Shown here in pieces: positions 5,845-9,170 of a stretch of 9,170 bases of DNA. The stretch is from Prevotella sp. CAG:891 (lineage in GTDB: Bacteria; Bacteroidota; Bacteroidia; Bacteroidales; Bacteroidaceae): contig FR901707.1 in the NCBI GenBank assembly GCA_000437675.1, forward strand, positions 33,396 through 42,565. The letters run 5' to 3'. The notes under the pieces were generated by a model. The model did no database searches. It saw only the letters and a program-made list of their open reading frames with translations, and was not told the origin of the DNA. Within the stretch, counting starts at the first letter, position 1. Each line of letters starts with the position of its first letter. The position numbers were made by a program, and so were the translations under genes.

Positions 5845-7818
5845 ATGGCTACTATCGATTCCAAAATACCTGAAGGTCCTATTTCTGAAAAATGGACCAA
5901 CTATAAAGCTCACCAGAAACTGGTGAACCCCGCCAACAAGCGTAAGCTCGACATCATCGTTGTAGGTACCGGTCTGGCCGGTGCTTCAGCTGCCGCTTCT
6001 TTGGGCGAAATGGGCTTCAAAGTGCTCAACTTCTGCATTCAGGACTCACCCCGTCGTGCTCACTCTATCGCTGCACAGGGTGGTATCAATGCTGCAAAGA
6101 ACTATCAGAACGACGGTGACTCAGTTTACCGCCTTTTCTACGACACCGTGAAGGGTGGCGACTACCGTGCTCGTGAAGCTAACGTTTATCGTTTGGCTGA
6201 AGTGAGCGCCAACATCATCGACCAGTGCGTGGCTCAGGGTGTTCCCTTCGCTCGCGAATACGGCGGCCTTTTGGCTAACCGTTCATTCGGTGGTGTACAG
6301 GTAAGCCGTACGTTCTACGCAAAGGGTCAAACCGGTCAGCAGCTCTTGCTCGGTGCTTACTCGGCCCTGATGTGCCAGGTTCACGCCGGCACCGTACAGC
6401 TTTACTGCCGCTACGAAATGCAGGACGTTGTAATCATCGACGGCCGCGCTCGTGGTATCATTGCCCGTAACCTCGTTAACGGTAAGCTCGAACGCTTTGC
6501 CGCTCACGCTGTGGTATTGGCAACCGGTGGTTATGGTAATGCTTACTTCCTTTCAACGAACGCAATGGGTTGCAACTGCTCTGCTGCCATTGCTGCTTAC
6601 CGTAAGGGTGCTTACTTCGCTAACCCCGCTTACGTACAGATTCACCCCACTTGTATCCCCGTTCACGGCGACAAGCAGTCGAAGCTCACGCTTATGTCTG
6701 AATCGCTCCGTAACGACGGTCGTATCTGGGTGCCCAAAAAGAAGGAAGATGCCGTTCGCTTGCAGAAGGGCGAAATCAAGGGTAGCGATATTCCTGAAGA
6801 AGATCGCGACTACTACTTGGAACGCCGCTATCCCGCCTTCGGTAACCTCGTTCCCCGTGACGTGGCCAGCCGCGCTGCCAAAGAACGTTGCGATGCAGGC
6901 TTCGGCGTAAACAACACCGGTTTGGCTGTATTCCTCGACTTCTCTGAAGCTATCGGCCGCCTCGGCGTTGACGTAGTACTCCAGCGCTACGGCAACCTCT
7001 TCGATATGTACGAAGAAATTACCGACGTGAACCCCGGTGAATTGGCTAAGGAAATCAATGGCGTGAAGTACTACAACCCCATGATGATTTATCCTGCCAT
7101 CCACTACACCATGGGTGGTCTGTGGGTTGACTACGAACTTTCAACCAACATCCCCGGTCTCTTCGCAATCGGTGAATGTAACTTCTCTGACCACGGTGCT
7201 AACCGCCTCGGTGCTTCTGCTTTGATGCAGGGCTTGGCCGATGGTTACTTCGTGTTGCCTTACACCATTCAGAACTACCTCTCTGACCAGATTACGGTTC
7301 CCCGCTTCTCAATCGATATGCCCGAATTCGTAGCTACTGAAAAGGCTGTTCAGGAGCGTATCAACCACCTCATGAGCATCAAGGGTAAGAAGTCTGTTGA
7401 CAGCATCCACAAGGAACTCGGTCACGTAATGTGGGAGTACGTAGGTATGGCTCGTAACAAGAAGGGACTTGAAACCGCTTTGGTTAAACTCAAGGAAATC
7501 CGTAAGGAATTCGAAACCAACCTCTTTATCCCCGAACTCACCGGTGTGAACGTCGAACTCGACAAGGCTCTCCGCCTCAACGACTTCATCACCATGGGTC
7601 AGCTCATCGCTATCGACGCTCTCAACCGCGAAGAATCATGCGGTGGTCACTTCCGCGAAGAACACCAGACTGAAGAAGGTGAAGCTAAGCGCGACGACCA
7701 GAACTGCTTCTACGTTTCGTGCTGGGAATATCAGGGCGAGGACAAGGATCCCGTGAAGTATCAGGAACCCCTCAAGTATGAGGCTATCGAGGTTAAGACC
7801 CGTAACTATAAAAACTAA
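5845..7818 (+). CDS. frdA: Succinate dehydrogenase/fumarate reductase flavoprotein subunit
   Basis: A 657-residue catalytic subunit that interconverts fumarate and succinate on the cytoplasmic side of the membrane, using covalently bound FAD. The dinucleotide-binding motif GTGLAGASAAASLGEMG is at 41-57. His73 in AHSIAAQGGIN is the expected FAD attachment residue. Residues expected at the dicarboxylate site are His267 (QIHPT), Arg338 (VPRDVASRA), His420 (AIHYTMGG) and Arg454 (ANRLGASAL). The C-terminal helical region and the final capping domain (EESCGGHFREEHQTEEGE) are complete. Length and motifs fit the Bacteroidetes enzyme, which works mainly as a menaquinol:fumarate reductase in anaerobic growth; the direction cannot be proved from sequence. 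The start at 5845 leads into MATIDSKIPEGPISEKW with no Shine-Dalgarno. Codon use is strongly biased to GGT, CGT, GCT and AAG. Also called sdhA. Confidence 0.97.
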   Translation: MATIDSKIPEGPISEKWTNYKAHQKLVNPANKRKLDIIVVGTGLAGASAAASLGEMGFKVLNFCIQDSPRRAHSIAAQGGINAAKNYQNDGDSVYRLFYDTVKGGDYRAREANVYRLAEVSANIIDQCVAQGVPFAREYGGLLANRSFGGVQVSRTFYAKGQTGQQLLLGAYSALMCQVHAGTVQLYCRYEMQDVVIIDGRARGIIARNLVNGKLERFAAHAVVLATGGYGNAYFLSTNAMGCNCSAAIAAYRKGAYFANPAYVQIHPTCIPVHGDKQSKLTLMSESLRNDGRIWVPKKKEDAVRLQKGEIKGSDIPEEDRDYYLERRYPAFGNLVPRDVASRAAKERCDAGFGVNNTGLAVFLDFSEAIGRLGVDVVLQRYGNLFDMYEEITDVNPGELAKEINGVKYYNPMMIYPAIHYTMGGLWVDYELSTNIPGLFAIGECNFSDHGANRLGASALMQGLADGYFVLPYTIQNYLSDQITVPRFSIDMPEFVATEKAVQERINHLMSIKGKKSVDSIHKELGHVMWEYVGMARNKKGLETALVKLKEIRKEFETNLFIPELTGVNVELDKALRLNDFITMGQLIAIDALNREESCGGHFREEHQTEEGEAKRDDQNCFYVSCWEYQGEDKDPVKYQEPLKYEAIEVKTRNYKN

Positions 7819-7841
7819 TAGGCATTAAAGCATGACAGTGC

Positions 7842-7878
7842 GTTGCACCCGATAGCCACTTCAAGCAATCGGGGCAAC
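7842..7878 (+). other. Hairpin in the frdA-frdB gap
   Basis: GTTGCACCCGAT at 7842-7853 pairs with ATCGGGGCAAC at 7868-7878: 11 base pairs with one bulged A and a 14-base loop. It lacks a T-run, so it is unlikely to be an intrinsic terminator. It lies 50 bases before the frdB start and may set mRNA stability or the level of read-through into frdB. Confidence 0.5.
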
Positions 7879-7927
7879 CACTTTCAATGTATGCCGAAAC
7901 AAGAACATCTTTAAACGACAATCCAAA

Positions 7928-8686
7928 ATGGCTAAAAATATAAGCTTTACTATTAAGTACTGGAAGCAGAATGGTCCTCAGGATGCGGGTCACTTCGATT
8001 CACGCGAGATGCACAACATTCCCGATGACACCTCGTTCCTCGAAATGCTTGACATCCTCAACGAAGAGTTGATTGAAGAAGGCAAAGAACCTTTCGTATT
8101 CGACCACGACTGCCGCGAAGGTATCTGCGGTATGTGTTCGCTCTACATCAACGGTACGCCTCACGGCAAAACCGAAACCGGAGCTACCACTTGCCAGCTC
8201 TATATGCGTCGCTTCAACGATGGCGACGTTATCACCGTTGAACCCTGGCGTTCAGCTGCATTCCCTGTAATCAAGGACTGCATGGTTGACCGTTCAGCTT
8301 TCGATAAAATCCAGGCTGCCGGTGGTTACATCAGCGTTCGTACGGGTGCTCCCCAGGATGCCAATGCCATCCTCATCCCCAAGCAGGATGCCGACGAAGC
8401 TATGGACTGCGCCACTTGTATTGGTTGCGGTGCCTGCGTAGCTGCATGTAAGAATGGTTCGGCCATGCTCTTCGTCAGCTCAAAGGTTAGCCAGTTTGCC
8501 CTTCTGCCCCAAGGTCGTCCCGAAGCTGCTAAGCGTGCCAAGGCTATGGTTGCCAAGATGGACGAACTCGGATTCGGTAACTGTACGAACACCCGTGCTT
8601 GCGAGGCTGTTTGCCCCAAGAACGAATCGATTGCCAACATTGCTCGCCTCAACCGCGAGTTCATCAAAGCCAAATTGGCCGACTAA
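7928..8686 (+). CDS. frdB: Succinate dehydrogenase/fumarate reductase iron-sulfur subunit
   Basis: A 252-residue electron-transfer subunit linking the flavoprotein to the membrane cytochrome b. An N-terminal ferredoxin-like domain carries the [2Fe-2S] ligands Cys62, Cys67 and Cys70 (CREGICGMC) and probably Cys89 (TTCQL). The C-terminal domain has CIGCGACVAAC, with Cys164, Cys167, Cys170 and Cys174, and then Cys219, Cys225 and Cys229 (ending ACEAVCPKN). Together these supply the [4Fe-4S] and [3Fe-4S] centres. An extra cysteine, Cys161, precedes the cluster, and Cys174 is followed by Lys rather than the Pro of E. coli FrdB. I believe the Lys is usual in Bacteroidetes. The start at 7928 (MAKNISFTIKYWKQ) follows an A-rich stretch without Shine-Dalgarno. 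It is the last gene of the operon and a strong terminator follows. Also called sdhB. Confidence 0.96.
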   Translation: MAKNISFTIKYWKQNGPQDAGHFDSREMHNIPDDTSFLEMLDILNEELIEEGKEPFVFDHDCREGICGMCSLYINGTPHGKTETGATTCQLYMRRFNDGDVITVEPWRSAAFPVIKDCMVDRSAFDKIQAAGGYISVRTGAPQDANAILIPKQDADEAMDCATCIGCGACVAACKNGSAMLFVSSKVSQFALLPQGRPEAAKRAKAMVAKMDELGFGNCTNTRACEAVCPKNESIANIARLNREFIKAKLAD

Positions 8687-8694
8687 GTTCAGCC

Positions 8695-8710
8695 GTTTAG
8701 CTTGCTAAAC
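8695..8710 (+). other. Small hairpin just after frdB
   Basis: GTTTAG at 8695-8700 pairs with CTAAAC at 8705-8710 around loop CTTG. It lies 8 bases after the frdB stop and 8 bases before the main terminator, so the transcript would end in two stacked hairpins. Confidence 0.45.
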
Positions 8711-8717
8711 TCCCCCT

Positions 8718-8765
8718 AACAGGTGGCGCGGAATTACTACGGTGATTCCCGTCACCTGTTTTTTT
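8718..8765 (+). terminator. Rho-independent terminator of the fumarate reductase operon
   Basis: AACAGGTG at 8718-8725 pairs with CACCTGTT at 8753-8760. An inner GGAAT/ATTCC stem (8730-8734 with 8745-8749) continues it. A run of seven T at 8759-8765 follows. This is a textbook intrinsic terminator placed 32 bases after the last stop codon. Confidence 0.92.
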
Positions 8766-8974
8766 GACCTATAGAGAAAAAGTAGTTTCCAAATATCCTG
8801 CAATTTGACCTATACGTCCGTTTTGATAGTCGGAATGATATATAAAAAGGCATATCCCGATTTCACTTTTTTAGGTGCTTGAAAATCGTTCTGGAATGCC
8901 CGTAAATAAAGGGGGTGTAGGGCGGATTTTAGCGTTTCAAAAAAATCGAGGTGCGATATCAGGTGCAGAAAAAA
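8766..8974. other. Gene-free A/T-rich stretch
   Basis: No convincing gene is seen on either strand. A 61-codon open frame on the minus strand (8810-8995) has no recognisable domain and no start signals. An 11-base direct repeat, TTTGACCTATA, occurs at 8763-8773 and 8804-8814, the first copy starting inside the terminator T-run. Confidence 0.5.
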
Positions 8975-9007
8975 TTTGGATTTCGGGGTGTTCATGTTGT
9001 ATCTTTA
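8975..9007 (+). promoter_or_regulatory. Possible promoter reading toward the window end
   Basis: TTTG at 8975-8978 and TATCTTTA at 9000-9007 (one mismatch to TAnnTTTG) are separated by 21 bases. A second, weaker pair lies just after: TTTG at 9015-9018 and TGCCTTTG at 9037-9044, spacer 18. Tandem promoters would suit a stable-RNA operon. Motif evidence only. Confidence 0.45.
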
Positions 9008-9012
9008 CCTAC

Positions 9013-9059
9013 GGTTTGCACTGACTTTCGTCGCTCTGCCTTTGGTTGGCACTGACATT
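9013..9059 (+). repeat. Short direct repeat in the promoter-like region
   Basis: GGTTTGCACTGACTTT at 9013-9028 recurs as GGTTGGCACTGACATT at 9044-9059, 31 bases apart, with two mismatches in 16. It overlaps the second promoter-like element and could be a duplicated start region or a regulator site. Confidence 0.5.
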
Positions 9060-9063
9060 GCAG

Positions 9064-9170
9064 GTAAATAAAGTATGGTTGCTTCAACCTATTTGATGAA
9101 AAAACATATTTACTGGTTTTTATTCATGCTTCGTTCTTTGACATATTGATACAACAGAAAGTAGGGCAGG
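9064..9170 (+). promoter_or_regulatory. Possible rRNA operon leader with boxA-like motif
   Basis: An outer stem GTAAATA/TATTTAC (9064-9070 with 9107-9113) encloses an inner hairpin GGTTG-CTT-CAACC (9077-9089). Twenty bases later comes GTTCTTTGACA (9133-9143), which resembles the boxA antitermination signal found ahead of bacterial 16S genes. The order hairpin then boxA is that of rRNA leaders. The 16S gene itself is not in the window, so this remains an inference; another stable RNA or a CRISPR leader is possible. Confidence 0.4.

Noticed and set aside
8810..8995. 61-codon minus-strand gene
   Set aside because: No domain, no start signal, low-complexity A/T-rich sequence, and it overlaps the promoter-like region on the other strand.
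9013..9059. Start of a CRISPR array
   Set aside because: Only two short imperfect copies with a 15-base gap; no regular repeat-spacer pattern and no cas gene in the window.

Overview
The window reads as a piece of chromosome from a Bacteroidales bacterium, most likely Prevotella-like. The clues are two close matches to the Bacteroidetes promoter (TTTG about 20 bases before TAnnTTTG), A/T-rich start regions that mostly lack a Shine-Dalgarno, and the protein types: a DUF3108 secreted protein, PdxB, a large 7TM-HD (PgpH-type) protein and a three-subunit succinate dehydrogenase/fumarate reductase in the order C-A-B. All genes I can support are on the plus strand. I see no mobile element, CRISPR array or tRNA, and no unknown multi-gene system. 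Most of the window is housekeeping.

Layout. 1-131 is the last part of an outer-membrane beta-barrel type protein, followed by a terminator hairpin (178-220). A promoter (274-305) and a leader of about 150 nt precede a secreted DUF3108 protein (460-1266). After a strong hairpin (1334-1374) come pdxB (1431-2537, vitamin B6 synthesis) and, 34 nt later, a PgpH-like cyclic-dinucleotide phosphodiesterase. The latter is broken into two overlapping reading frames (2572-3747 and 3735-4742) by an exactly adjacent 29-bp tandem duplication (3701-3758). Removing one copy restores a single 713-residue protein.

A near-consensus promoter (4813-4844) then drives the respiratory operon: membrane cytochrome b (4981-5679), flavoprotein (5845-7818) and iron-sulfur subunit (7928-8686), ending at a textbook terminator (8718-8765). 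Both gaps inside this operon carry an RNA hairpin. Its codon use is visibly different from the genes before it (many GGT, CGT, GCT, AAG codons), as expected for strongly expressed genes. The complex would couple menaquinol oxidation to fumarate reduction, making succinate, or run in reverse.

8766-9170 holds no convincing gene. Its last 200 bases have promoter-like boxes, a nested hairpin and a boxA-like motif (GTTCTTTGACA). This suggests the start of an rRNA operon leader just before the window ends, but no rRNA sequence is inside the window.

The item most worth checking is the duplication that splits the 7TM-HD gene: real mutation, reversible switch or assembly error.
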